Shown in pieces: positions 38,901 through 47,620 of a stretch of 64,000 bases of DNA. Every line of letters starts with the position of its first letter. Within the stretch, counting starts at the first letter, position 1. A model generated the notes under the pieces. The model searched no databases, had not been told where the DNA came from, and saw nothing but the letters and a program-made list of their open reading frames with translations. The translations under genes were made by a program, and so were the position numbers. Origin of the DNA: Brachypodius melanocephalos (taxonomy: Eukaryota; Chordata; Aves; Passeriformes; Pycnonotidae); the NCBI GenBank assembly GCA_013398615.1, contig VZSR01003807.1, positions 9,155,289 to 9,219,288 on the forward strand, in the 5' to 3' direction.

Positions 38901-41688
38901 GAGTAAAATTTGTCCCCAAGACAGCAGGCATTTTTTACAGGAGAAAACTTCCATCCCTTCGTGCTCCTAATGGCAGGGACTTTTATCTGGTGTACAAATG
39001 AAGTGTGAATCCATTTTCAGTTTTCCTTTGTCTTCATCCCATCACAGGAGGATTTTCTTTACCTCTCAGTAGCATCGCCTCATTGATCAAAATATAAGCT
39101 CTAGGAACTTGCCCCTTTTTGTATGCTATATTTATTTACTGTGGTGTGCTGGATGAGCCTTTATCCCAATGAAATTTCTATTTTAATATTTAAATTAAGT
39201 AGCATTTAGTTAGGTTTTTTTAAAACGCTAAAGTGCTTTGAAGTATGTATTAAAAATGGTCATGTCACATGAGAACTGAGGTTTCTAAAACTTTTAAAGC
39301 ACTTACATTCAATATCCCACATTCTCCTCTACTGGAGAAAGGCACAAAACTGTCGTAAGAGCACTGTATAAGACAGATCACAAGATAAAGGGCAAAATGC
39401 AAGGAGAAGACATTTTGTAAACTGATGCAGTTGCTGCATGAACAAGTCTTTATCTTAGAATTCATCTTAGTCGTTTGTATTTGAGGCAGTGACAATCTCT
39501 GAGCTTCTGCAAAGGGGCATGTGGCACTCTCCATCAATGAATGCTGGCTGCTGCACTCTTAGCTTACAGTTGCCCCCTTTCTCTGACAGTCTTTTGTATT
39601 TTGGAGAAAGTATGGAGAAATGGAAATGCCATTTCGTTTTTTAATGTTCTGCCGTGCTGCAGTGTCCCAGTTTCCCATAGATACCTGTTTGCTGTACTTC
39701 ACATGTACATTTTCATCAAGGCTTCTGGTATCAGTATTCCATTATAGACTCTCTGCTGCACAGGAGAACTTGATTCACTGTTACTTGCTGTAGCTTTTGT
39801 TTTCCTCTTCTTGGCTGGCTATGTTTTCTCCTTTCACGTGGTATCATTAACTCAAACAGTTGGGCAACATATAGCAAGTGATCCTTTTCAAACTCTTTTA
39901 ATGTCCACTGTTTATTTTTAGTGTTGCTAGATTAAATGGTTCTATAACTATATTTGTTCAGAGGTGAGTTCAAGGGTGCTAATTACATTGATAACAGGTG
40001 GGAATTCCCATGGGATTTTTTCCAAATGTTATTTTTGTTTCTTGTTTCTTTACAAAAATATGAAGTATTGCCTATAGAACATTGATCTGTAGCTGTGGAG
40101 AATAATAAAAAAACCTGCAGTTTATGTGATTGCCAGCTTCTACACGGCATTTAGTGGAAAACTCAAATTTTCTTTTTGGTGTGATTTGAGAGAGACTGCA
40201 ATGCAGCAGAACATTGTGCTACAGAAAGCTCTATTATGTCGTATGAATAGACAGACATATTGTCAAGAGTTTTTTTGACCCATTTAGATGTATATGGAAA
40301 GCACTTCAAATAACTAAGTGGAACCAGCTAAGGAAGCAATAAAAATGACTAATAGTGCAGTATAGTAAACACAAAATGGGCTAATTATAGTCTGAAATCA
40401 AATACTGTAGTTGGATTTCCAAATTTTTAGTGTGCAGCTGTTCATTCTGGCTCTAGAAGAGAACAGGAATTGCAGTCTGCAGTAGAAGGAAGCTTGTTGT
40501 GCAAAGGATCCAATACTGTATCTTTTGTGATCCCAACTGGAAATGACATTGTAAAGATAATGCAATATGGTTTCAGCCAGACTGGCTTACATTTATTTGT
40601 GGACCTCATCAGCTTTTTCTCTTTAGCTCTCCTCTTTCTTCTTCTGTTTGCCTTAGTTCTTGTCTCTCACAATATTTTGTGAATATATATGGTAGGTCAT
40701 CTTCTTGAGTAATTGTCAGTGTGGTTAACCCTTTCACTTAATTTTCAATTCATTTTCAAACCTAAAGTCTTTTTCCTTATGATCTTGTTAATTATTAAAA
40801 TCTTTAAACTGCAGACTTATGTTAATGCCCTGGTTTTCTTGTTTTAAGTTCAAGCCTTCATCGATAGAGCTTGGTATGTTGAATTCAGAAAAGTTTCCAT
40901 TATACTCTAAGCAGTTACTGTGTTTATAAGATGCCTTTGCCACAAGTGGCACCACTTCTGATCAGACTAGTGGTGGTCTAGGTAGTGCTTGAAGCAACAC
41001 CACAGCCTCCAAATCCCAATGCTCAGCAAATACACATCTCTCCTCTCAACAATAGACAGTGAGCTCATAGCTTATCAAGCATGAGACTGAAATTCTGGCT
41101 TAATTCTTCAGGAAACTTCCTGTATAATTTTGTTGATTTTTTTTGGTTTTCCATTCCTCAGCACTAGACATTAGGAAAATGTCTATAACAAATTTCTGTA
41201 TCTGCAAGTAAAAGAAGGTTGTTCAGATCTGGCTATGAAATGTTTAGATACTATGGTAAAAGGATCCTAAGACTCTGTAAAGAGAAGAAACATATCAGGG
41301 TCTGGACTTTCGTATGTCCTTCCTTAATTTTCAGTTACATTCTTTTGCCTATTTGGAACAATCAGTTGAAACCCAAAGGGTTCCCTGCTTTCCTCATGGA
41401 GAGTATGAAAACATGGAGGTTGTTAATTTTCTTGTTTCTCAGTAAAGTTAAGGTTTATAAAAAAAAACAAACCAAAACCAATTTAATTATTGTATAATTT
41501 TGAAATATTGTAAGTCAGAGTACAAACTGGTATTAAATCCACAACATGCAATAAGTTCCCTGTGGTTTTTGTAAAAAATGACACTTGTGAAGGATCTAAA
41601 TAGATTGTTTGCTTTGTAGGTGGTGGACTGTGCTTGGGATGAACTAGTCAAGATCTACACTCCATCGTGTCTGGCAGTTCCTGTTTAG
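2834..41688 (+). CDS. PEX7: Peroxisomal biogenesis factor 7 (PTS2 receptor), ten coding exons, complete
   Basis: PEX7 is the soluble WD40 receptor that binds cargo with a type 2 peroxisomal targeting signal (for example thiolase and alkylglycerone-phosphate synthase) and carries it, with PEX5L, to the peroxisome docking complex. Exons read from the sequence: 2834-2957, 4272-4329, 5813-5963, 10304-10381, 10683-10791, 20078-20184, 20592-20705, 23898-23953, 30154-30253, 41620-41688. All introns are GT-AG, the phases agree, and the 966 nt encode 321 residues plus TAG. WD-type blade ends are visible as GSLQIWD (88-94), TAKLWD (134-139), QTLRIWD (176-182), CSLKGWD (219-225), FTVRFWD (263-269) and a degenerate VKIYT (309-313). 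Start 2834 (gccATGg) is preferred because the protein then begins two residues shorter than human and HGYAVEFSPY aligns directly. Residues equivalent to human G217, A218 and L292, which are mutated in rhizomelic chondrodysplasia punctata type 1, are present as G215, A216 and L290. There is no frameshift or internal stop. Confidence 0.97.
2958..4271 (+). other. PEX7: PEX7 intron 1
   Basis: GT (gtgcgg) to AG (ggtttag), 1,314 bp. The first ~230 bp continue the CpG island; a CR1 3' end lies at 3321-3591; the rest is AT-rich. Confidence 0.93.
3321..3591 (+). mobile_element. CR1 LINE 3' end in PEX7 intron 1
   Basis: Begins at tgacaggacccgaggaaat, runs through ggggaggtttaggttgg, cactggaacaggctcccca and gatgggtcctttccagctca, and ends in the CR1 tail-type repeats attctgtaattctgtg. 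Same strand as PEX7. 5'-truncated to about 270 bp, as is typical for CR1. Confidence 0.93.
4272..4329 (+). CDS. PEX7: PEX7 coding exon 2
   Basis: Acceptor ctggtttag|gttgtgg, donor ctcaggag|gtaata. The 58 nt encode G-CGTLAVLGQNEAGIVLLR, matching the human CGTLLILDPDEAGL segment. The exon starts in phase 1 and leaves two bases (AG) to be completed by exon 3. Confidence 0.95.
4330..5812 (+). other. PEX7: PEX7 intron 2
   Basis: gtaata to ttag, 1,483 bp. AT-rich; nothing else recognised. Confidence 0.92.
5813..5963 (+). CDS. PEX7: PEX7 coding exon 3
   Basis: Acceptor tttccaatttag|ttttgac, donor ctggag|gtaaat. The 151 nt encode residues 61-111, including FDWNDGLFDVTWSENNE and the blade end GSLQIWD, then VYKEHTLE. 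Nearly identical to the mammalian protein here. Confidence 0.97.
5964..10303 (+). other. PEX7: PEX7 intron 3
   Basis: gtaaat to acag, 4,340 bp. Mostly AT-rich with a T-run at about 6436-6451. One isolated GC-rich block lies at 8045-8190. No nested gene seen. Confidence 0.92.
8045..8190. other. Isolated GC/CpG-rich block in PEX7 intron 3
   Basis: A short block rich in gctgc, agcgc and gcggcgcc strings in an otherwise AT-rich intron. It has no coding similarity I recognise. Could be a small regulatory element or a fragment of an unrecognised repeat. Confidence 0.4.
10304..10381 (+). CDS. PEX7: PEX7 coding exon 4
   Basis: Acceptor tcatttacag|gcatac, donor aagctg|gtatgt. The 78 nt, phase 0, encode AYSVDWSQTRGEQLVVSGSW and the start of the DQTAKLWD blade end. 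The first residue is Ala where human has Val. Confidence 0.97.
10382..10682 (+). other. PEX7: PEX7 intron 4
   Basis: gtatgt to ttcag, 301 bp. Shortest intron of the gene, with a T-rich 3' end. Confidence 0.95.
10683..10791 (+). CDS. PEX7: PEX7 coding exon 5
   Basis: Acceptor tttattcag|tgggat, donor cctcag|gtaagc. The 109 nt encode WDPAVGKSLCTFTGHEG and STIWSPHIPGCFASAS. A short 301-bp intron separates it from exon 4. The exon ends one base into codon 174. Confidence 0.97.
14755..15216 (-). mobile_element. Truncated avian endogenous-retrovirus LTR, antisense in PEX7 intron 5
   Basis: Read on the minus strand it starts with a form of the common avian LTR start (tgtgctggttttggcttggg) at 15216. 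It contains the characteristic blocks for tgagcagggcttacac and the ttggggtcacctgtcacagc region. It aligns block by block with the second copy at 15914-16487 but stops near 14755, lacking about 100 bp of the LTR 3' end. No viral protein-coding sequence is attached. Confidence 0.85.
15914..16487 (-). mobile_element. Near-complete solo-type avian LTR, antisense in PEX7 intron 5
   Basis: Same family as the copy at 14755-15216. On the minus strand it starts near 16487 and ends near 15914 with the gggttgaaccaat form of the usual LTR end. The aaaacagtttaatatgtaaa, ggaattcattcaccactt and agtgtaagcactcctcagtg blocks are conserved in order. Length about 570 bp. No target duplication could be seen with confidence, so edges are approximate. 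Confidence 0.85.
16738..16945 (+). mobile_element. CR1 LINE 3' fragment in PEX7 intron 5
   Basis: Contains gatagaacgaggggtaatg, the ggcaggtttagattagatatt block, gatgaagcaccagaacaacc and ggggctctgagcaacctggt, in CR1 order. Both ends are decayed. Same strand as PEX7. Confidence 0.9.
20078..20184 (+). CDS. PEX7: PEX7 coding exon 6
   Basis: Acceptor ttgtttcag|gtgatc, donor gatgag|gtacaa. The 107 nt encode GDQTLRIWDVKTPGVKLVIP and AHQAEVLSCDWCKYDE, a clear WD blade with the conserved His-Gln and Cys-Asp-Trp motif of this family. Confidence 0.97.
20185..20591 (+). other. PEX7: PEX7 intron 6
   Basis: gtacaa to tcag, 407 bp. AT-rich; nothing else recognised. Confidence 0.95.
20592..20705 (+). CDS. 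PEX7: PEX7 coding exon 7
   Basis: Acceptor tgtcatcag|aacttg, donor gtaaaa|gtaagt. The 114 nt (38 codons, phase 0) encode NLLVTGAVDCSLKGWDLRN and the LLGHTYAIRRVK strand. It holds G215-A216, equivalent to human G217 and A218, where disease substitutions are known. Confidence 0.97.
21083..21130. other. Nested inverted repeat in PEX7 intron 7
   Basis: Outer arms GAACACATTGT (21083-21093) and ACAATGTGTTC (21120-21130) are perfect 11-bp complements. Inner arms TATAC (21099-21103) and GTATA (21110-21114) pair within the loop. Too short for a standard pre-miRNA. Confidence 0.8.
23281..23356. repeat. 38-bp tandem duplication in PEX7 intron 7
   Basis: Two adjacent copies beginning gtccatggaaga at 23281 and 23319, both continuing to gtatcctgtaaat. 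They differ at few positions in the first ~27 bp and diverge more at the ends. Confidence 0.85.
23898..23953 (+). CDS. PEX7: PEX7 coding exon 8
   Basis: Acceptor ttcttgcag|ttttca, donor ctgtaag|gtacag. The 56 nt encode FSPFHATILASCSYDFTV and two bases of Arg266. Human reads FSPFHASVLASCSYDFTV. Confidence 0.96.
23954..30153 (+). other. PEX7: PEX7 intron 8
   Basis: gtacag to tatag, 6,200 bp. Contains a loose CA/TG-rich stretch at about 25325-25432. No mobile element or nested gene recognised with confidence. The acceptor has a long CT-rich tract (30110-30150). Confidence 0.92.
25325..25432. repeat. Imperfect CA/TG-rich tract
   Basis: Interrupted CA/TG dinucleotides with cacatgcacg, acacacatgtggatgtgtgg and gacacacacacat. 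A degenerate microsatellite in PEX7 intron 8. Confidence 0.6.
30154..30253 (+). CDS. PEX7: PEX7 coding exon 9
   Basis: Acceptor tttctatag|attctgg follows a strong CT-rich tract; donor ggtcag|gtaaga. The 100 nt encode FWDFSKPNPLLETVEHHTEF and TCGLDLSLHNRGQ. L290 corresponds to human L292, the site of the common truncating RCDP1 allele. The exon end (LHNRGQ versus LQSPTQ in human) is the most divergent part. Confidence 0.96.
32065..32513 (+). mobile_element. CR1 LINE 3' end in PEX7 intron 9
   Basis: Contains gacatgggcctgttggaatg, the gaaggccatgaaggtgatca block, agctggggttgttcagcctg, cttccagtaccttaagga and ggtcccttccagcccaaacc, and ends with cattctatgcttctatga, the CR1 tail repeat. A stretch of the usual body is deleted near 32335. 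Same strand as PEX7. Confidence 0.93.
34176..34199. repeat. Perfect 24-bp palindrome in PEX7 intron 9
   Basis: The half-site TGTCCATGATTT is followed immediately by its exact reverse complement. No spacer. Confidence 0.9.
34835..34985 (+). mobile_element. Avian LTR 3' end fragment, sense in PEX7 intron 9
   Basis: Resembles the 3' part of the avian LTR family in intron 5: a purine/pyrimidine stretch with gaaacttgttttctctaacc, then catcccacctggtgggg, gcatggtactcagttactgg and the terminal gggattaaaccctgaca. Only about 150 bp is recognisable. No retroviral gene can be assigned with confidence downstream. Confidence 0.65.
41620..41688 (+). CDS. PEX7: PEX7 coding exon 10 (terminal)
   Basis: Acceptor ttgctttgtag|gtggtg. 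The 23 codons encode VVDCAWDELVKIYTPSCLAV, then PV and TAG. The family tail is retained, but the last blade ends KIYT where human has KIYD. Confidence 0.95.
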   Translation: MVDCAWDELVKIYTPSCLAVPV

Positions 41689-41836
41689 AAGAGAAGATGA
41701 TCTGACACTCCAGGAACCTTTCTCTCTTCCCCCACAACAGACTTGTGCTAAAGTGTCAACAGTGTCACTAATCTCAGTGTCTCTTTATAAGTAAAACTGC
41801 TTGAATGGAGTGTTGTGCACTTGAACATGTGGAGAG

Positions 41837-41860
41837 TTTAGTTTACTGTGGTAAACTAAA
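41837..41860 (+). other. Perfect hairpin in the PEX7 3' UTR
   Basis: TTTAGTTTAC (41837-41846), loop TGTG, then GTAAACTAAA (41851-41860): ten perfect base pairs with a four-base loop, followed by an A9CCCC run. A partial echo of the motif (ctgtggtttac) follows at about 41876. Function unknown. Confidence 0.85.
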
Positions 41861-42134
41861 AAAAAACCCCACTAAACTGTGGTTTACTGTACAGGTAGTA
41901 CTTGAACTAGCAAAATGTTTCACAGCTACTCAATGGCTGAAGAGTGGCCGTAGCAGATATCAGTGGTGTCTCCAGAGCTGAATAACCAGCATGAGTTTGT
42001 GATCTGTCTGGCTAATGATGAGAGCAGAGGCCTGAATTTTCTTGTTCCTCATAAAGATTAAAAGTAACTGGCAGTGTATTTTGAGATGTCACTGTAGAAA
42101 AGAAAAGAAAGGGAAAGAAAGGAAAGGAAAAGCA

Positions 42135-42140
42135 AATAAA
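42135..42140 (+). terminator. PEX7: Poly(A) signal AATAAA, likely PEX7
   Basis: First canonical hexamer after the PEX7 stop codon (about 450 nt downstream), directly after a purine tract and followed within 40 nt by T/GT-rich sequence. An ATTAAA variant at 42057 is an alternative. Confidence 0.6.
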
Positions 42141-42160
42141 GGCTTTTTACTGCAAAGTAC

Positions 42161-45100
42161 TGTAATGTCAACTGAAGTTTGTATCACCCAGATGCATTTA
42201 CATTTTGCTGTGAGTCACATTGCATTATTTTCTTTTGCAATATGATGCATTTACTCTTGATTGACAGTAAATGTCATAGTTTATAGCCAGCTGATTTGTT
42301 TGACCTTTTGATTGCTGTTTCACAAAGATGGTAAAGATTATTTTCATGTATTTTTCCTTTAGATCACTTTGAGTAAAATTGTTGATGAAGTTATGTAGAA
42401 AGATACTCTGATAATAGAGAAAATTGTTATGAAATATATACAAAACTAATTGAATCACAATTCTCAAGATTTAGGGATGAGGCAACCATCTCTTCTATTA
42501 TACTTGGCTTCTTTTTTCACTTACAAAGTTCTTCCAAGAAATGGAAGAGGAATGTGGCCATATATTCACTGTTTCTGGACCTCTGGCACCCTGGCCAGAA
42601 TGAGAACTGATGTCCAGACCAGCTGACTTATATACATGCAGATTAATTGCATGATATAAGCATTGCAGATCCAGCATGGCCAAACTATTGCAGTCACTAC
42701 AATATGCACAACATGTTCTGGTATGTTGAATACTTTGCATTCCTGGTTTGACCCCTCAGCCCACATGCTGGTACTTCCATCTAAGTTTTCTGGGGCGAGT
42801 AGAGATGTTCAGATGTTACGTTTGTCGAAACATCTCTGAATAGTGTTTTAGGATCAAACTGTGATAGTACCACAGCACTCATTGGTATATGTTAGCCTTC
42901 TCTCTTGGTTTCCTGCTAGCCATTTTTTTTACCTTCTTAGAAGAGTCTCCTTTCTGCTGTTAGCCCATCTCATTACCAGTACAATTAAAGGGCTCTTTGC
43001 AGGTTGCATCTTTGCAGATCTCTGGTCAGGTTTACATAGTGTGCTGTTAATAAATTCTCTACCCTTCTGGGTTGCAGCACTCATAGATCAACCAATAGCA
43101 GACACTGCCAGATCTGCTGGATGCTTTGAAGCAATGAAGGAAAGAATTCAGCTGAGCTAAGACCTGCAAGTTGCAAGGAAAGAATGATTGTTCTATCTTG
43201 GAGAAAGAGCCACGGAACTAACAGGTAGCCACAGGGATATATTGATGTGGTATATAGGGCTGGACTGGAAGAAACTTTCTTCTACAACATGATAATTTGG
43301 ATCCCAGTTGGATCTTGTAGTTTTCTTGGTCAAATGCAAACTGCCCCCAGACTGGTATCTTTTTGAGCTGAATTAATAACAAAAAATAGATTTTATCTTT
43401 TTTTTTTTATGACAGTGTGCTGTACCAAATCCCAAACATTTACTGCACTTTAATTCTGTGTGCGGAGGAATAATGCAAAATAAAGCTGTGCTGCATGCAG
43501 CTTTCAGCAGTACCATGAGCCATAAAATCTAATTTTAAGCATTAAAATTGATTATTTCAACTTCAATAGTTCTTCCACTCTTCTGTTTTATCTCCCTTTT
43601 CTGCTTCGATTACAAGTTGCTTGTCTGAGTGGAACATTTTGGTGGCAGGTGTGTATTTTATATGCATGTTTCTGGGGGGACAGAGAGAGTGAATGCTGCC
43701 ATAGCCTATCAGTTGGAAGGGAAAATTTAGAAAACCTAGTGCAGGGGGAAAATTAGGAATTCTGAACATGCACACTCAGCACATGGATTAAATCTTTCCC
43801 TAACTGCCTTCTCTCCTCTCACGTCCTGGTTAGCTTTAGTGTTGAGGGTTGCCATATCCAGATTTAATTCTTCTGAAAGATGAGCATGTCCAGAAGATGC
43901 ACATAGTAAATAAAAACTGTGGCCTTTAATCTTCCTGTGTGATCTTTGAATGGTGAGAATGTGCTGTAACATTTCTGCACTGTAACAGAAAAAACAATTT
44001 GGCAATAGTTGTTGCTGATTCTTAATTCTCAGGGAATATTTGCTGTAGATGTTTTGAAGAAATACTACTTATTTTATGACCAAAATACTAGCTTCCAATC
44101 TTTTTTTTCCATCCGCTGAAACAGTTAACAACAATATAAAAGATGTGATATGTTCTACTTTCAAACTTGCTCCTGTGAAAGATTTTGTTTATTTAAGTCT
44201 GGGTTTCTCTTTGGTTCAAGAAACATATTGATTAATCGAGTTCTAAAGGCGTGGATTTGTTGTTCTATAATGCTATTAAATTAATTGCACACAGTATCTT
44301 TGGCTATACTCTTGTGTTCACTTCCTCAATTAAGAAATGTTGTTCAAAAAGTAAATGCAGTGAAAGATACTGAGAGTATCTTCTAAGAAGAATATCATAA
44401 TCATGGTTTACTTCATGTATGAATGTTGGATGATGGTCACATTTTTCCCCTGTATTGGTAGAGACCATACTTTATGCAACTTTTCCTAGCTGTGTGTCCC
44501 ATCAGATCTTCATTTTCATAAAGGAAAGCTATTTTAAATTGTTCTTTGTGTCTGCTTGTGCAGCATATGTGTCAGTGATGAAGTGATCACTTTCTTCTAG
44601 CCAAGTACAGTGCTGGCCTCAAATTTTGCTGTATAAGCAGGGTGCAATGTGCCTTTCAGTAGTAGTGCTCAGCTGTGCTCAGGATCATGGGACGTGGAAT
44701 GGATACAGCACTACACAATTCTTCCCTGATAGACCTCATGGTTGCATTAAACTCTAATTAAAGCAAATTTTCCATTAAACATTTTATAGAGATCTTTACC
44801 ATTTTCATCCAAGAAGCCGTTATAAAAAATCTATGCCCTTAGGAAGACACCAATTTGCTGCAGTTTTTGTTTTCCTCTCACCTGTGTCATTGTAGCTAGG
44901 TGAAATGCAGAACTGAGCATAATTTCCTTTAAAGGATGAGAGTTAAGGTATCATAATCATCTCATTAGGGTAAGGAACTATGGAGCCATTCATTGCTGTG
45001 ATCTGCCCCACGCCAGGCCAAAACTCTTGAACAGAGTCAGTGTATGAACTGAGCAGCCACTGTTCCCTGTGGACACATGAACAGCCAGAGTGGGGGAAGT

Positions 45101-45427
45101 ACTTTCGCTGCAGTGTCACCTCTAATGATGTCTCCCTGTTGCTTTATTCAATTCCTCCCCAGTGAAGAGCAGAACATTTTGTGTGACTGTGGAGTGTTGG
45201 AGAGGCAGTGGGAGACTAGTACTGAACATGGTCTCAAACCATGTTGAAAAAGTGGTGGCTTGGTAAGGGACAACAGCTTCCTCTCCACCTCCCTTTTCTG
45301 TCTGTAGACAAAATTAGGAGTACAATGAGAGATGTTAAAAGAGAAGCTGCCTGTACAGCACAGGTGAGTTCCAAAATACAGGATTTGATACTTGAACACT
45401 TGACTTTCCAAACTGAGTATTGGTGCA
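42161..45427. other. PEX7-SLC35D3 intergenic, left part
   Basis: AT-rich DNA with no recognisable gene or repeat. Short open frames on both strands carry no motif that I know. Confidence 0.6.
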
Positions 45428-45915
45428 GCCTCTCCTTGAGTTCTCCTTCAGTTCTGGGCCCCACAATTTAAGGAGGATGTGAAAGTCCTTCAATGCATCG
45501 AGGAGTGTACTTCAAAGCTGAAAGGGCTGGAAGGCATGTCCTGTGAGGAGAGGCTGAGGGCTTTGGGTTTGTCTAGTTCAGAGCAAAGGAGACTGAAACA
45601 TCATTGCTTTCTGATGCTTCCCAAGGAAGGCAAGTGATTAGTGAAATGCTGATCTCTTCCCTGTGGAACAAAAGTGATAAGATGCATGGGAATGATTCAA
45701 AGATGCACCAGAGTAGGTTTAGACTGGACATTTGGAAGCATTTCTTCACTAAGCAGGCATTCAGCACTGGAACAGCTTTCCTAGAGAGATGCTTGATTTC
45801 CCAACCTTGTGTGTGTGGTGGTTTAAGAGGCATTTGGAGAATGCCCTTAACAACATGATTTAATTTCTGGTCAGGCCTGAATTGGTCAGGGAGTTGGACT
45901 AGGATGATCATTCTA
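45428..45915 (+). mobile_element. CR1 LINE 3' fragment between PEX7 and SLC35D3
   Basis: Contains ttcagttctgggccccaca, gtcctgtgaggagaggctga, agtaggtttagactggacat, agcactggaacagctttcct and gagttggactaggatgatc in CR1 order. More diverged than the other copies; the tail repeats are gone. Confidence 0.88.
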
Positions 45916-46785
45916 CATTCCTTACAAGTGAAATAGTCTATTAAAATTTTTGTTTCTGATACATTTGTTTTTGTTTCAGTCAAGGAAATACTTAGCCCCC
46001 AAAGCAGTTTCACAGCCTGATACACTGCAATGTCAGAGATTCACTTCTCTAGAGATAATTTCACTGGTGAGGTGACAAGATTGTTTCTGCCAGAGGATAC
46101 ACTCAGGCATAGTCCAAATTACTACAGTATTTCCAGAAAACACAGTCTGATTTTTTTTTTCCATCTGCACTTACTTGGCAGGTTTTTTCCTCCCATGTGC
46201 AAACACTGTCAAGGTGATCCACAGTTTGCTTTAAATTGTGTTGCATGTGGGCTTGGTGTGAGTCCAAATAGAGGCTGATGTAAATGTGTTGGCACATTTC
46301 TCCAGTGGGTTCTGAAACCAGACTTGGTCTCCAATACCTATGGTTTCTTTTCCTGCATTACTAGTTTTCATCTTCAGAAATTCATTCTTAATGCATACCT
46401 TGTTTAATTTTATAAACCTTGCCCTGTCTCCTTTACCCTGCCTGTCCTGATGATGTTAAAAGAAGGCTCAAGATTATAAGGCAGCTCTGAATAAAAATAT
46501 AGTTTTTCCTTCCCTTGTGTTGCCTGACACTGCAGGAAACTGGTGGAGAGGACTGGCTGCCCGGGAGAAGTGCTTTTGCTTTGCCTTTTCCTTACAACGG
46601 TCTATTGCCACCTCCTGTTAAAACTTCCATCTGCAAAGTCGAGAGATGCGATCAGCTTACTTAAGCTCTACCAGGCTTTAAAACATCGCTTTTGAAAACT
46701 GCGTGGCTACCAGGTTCTGGTGATTTCTCAAGGCAATTCCCTCTGCTAGAACCCGGTTCTCCCTGCTTTTCTTAGCAGCGGTTCT
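45916..46785. other. Intergenic, upstream flank of SLC35D3
   Basis: No gene or named repeat seen. Contains a T-run near 46151. Confidence 0.6.
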
Positions 46786-47178
46786 CGTCTCTTTATCTTT
46801 CGCAGCCCGAGAAGACGCTCCCTCGGATAAGCCGAGGAAGCAGTGGGGGCACTGGGAGGGATGCTGCCGGCAGGCTCGATCAATGCTTTTTCCCGGGAGG
46901 CCGTATACTTTTGGGGAGTAGGAGAAGCGGAACTCCTTGCTTGGGAACGCGCGGGCCTGCACTGATCTCCCCGCTCCGGGAGAACTTGGCGTTTCCCACG
47001 GCTCTTCCACGTTATTTTCGGGCCGGGGGCGCTCGGCTGCGGAGCTCGGGCGCCCCGCGGCTTCCCCTGCACGGAAAGCCCTCGGTGCCCGCTCCCGCTG
47101 CCCGTCCTCCTGCACCCGAGCGGTGCGGACAGCAGCGGGGCTTCCCATCCCCGCTGAGCCGGTCGTGCTCCGGGGTAT

Positions 47179-47278
47179 NNNNNNNNNNNNNNNNNNNNNN
47201 NNNNNNNNNNNNNNNNNNNNNNNNNNNNNNNNNNNNNNNNNNNNNNNNNNNNNNNNNNNNNNNNNNNNNNNNNNNNNN
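47179..47278. other. Assembly gap (100 N)
   Basis: Exactly 100 N, so probably a placeholder of unknown true size. It hides the SLC35D3 start codon and the first membrane segment: sequence after it begins at the equivalent of human residue about 35. Confidence 0.97.
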
Positions 47279-47620
47279 TGGCCCGCTACCACTTCGCCTT
47301 CCTGACGCTGCTGCAGTGCCTCAGCAGCGCGGCGGCGGCGCTGGGGCTGGAGGCGCTGCGGCGGCGGGGGCTGGCGGCGCTGCCGCCCTTCGGGCCCCGC
47401 CTGGCGCGCCCCTTCGCCGCCGTGGCCGCCCTGGCCACCCTGCAGTCCACCCTCACCCTGTGGTCGCTGCGCGGCCTCAGCCTCCCCATGTACGTCGTCT
47501 TCAAGCGCTGCCTGCCCCTCGTCACCCTGGTCACCGGCGCCCTGGTGCTCCGCGACGGCATGCCCTCGCCCGGCGTCCTCGTCGCCGTCCTCATCACCAC
47601 CTGCGGCGCCGCGCTGGCCG
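47279..47620 (+). CDS. SLC35D3: SLC35D3 exon 1 (partial)
   Basis: Reads ARYHFAFLTLLQCLSSAAA onward to CGAALAG in frame, with donor gcgctggccg|gtgagc. Very GC-rich and alanine-rich. The 5' end is lost in the gap. Confidence 0.95.

Larger units (their letters stand above)
30254..41619 (+). other. PEX7: PEX7 intron 9
   Basis: gtaaga to gtag, 11,366 bp, the largest intron. Contains a CR1 (32065-32513), a perfect 24-bp palindrome (34176-34199) and an LTR end (34835-34985). The remainder is AT-rich with no supported gene. Confidence 0.92.
41689..42160 (+). other. PEX7: PEX7 3' untranslated region
   Basis: Sequence from the stop codon to the likely cleavage region. It holds a perfect 10-bp stem-loop (41837-41860), a weak ATTAAA signal (42057-42062), a purine-rich GAAA/GGAAA tract (42096-42133) and a canonical AATAAA (42135-42140) followed by T/GT-rich sequence. 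The exact cleavage site is inferred. Confidence 0.6.
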
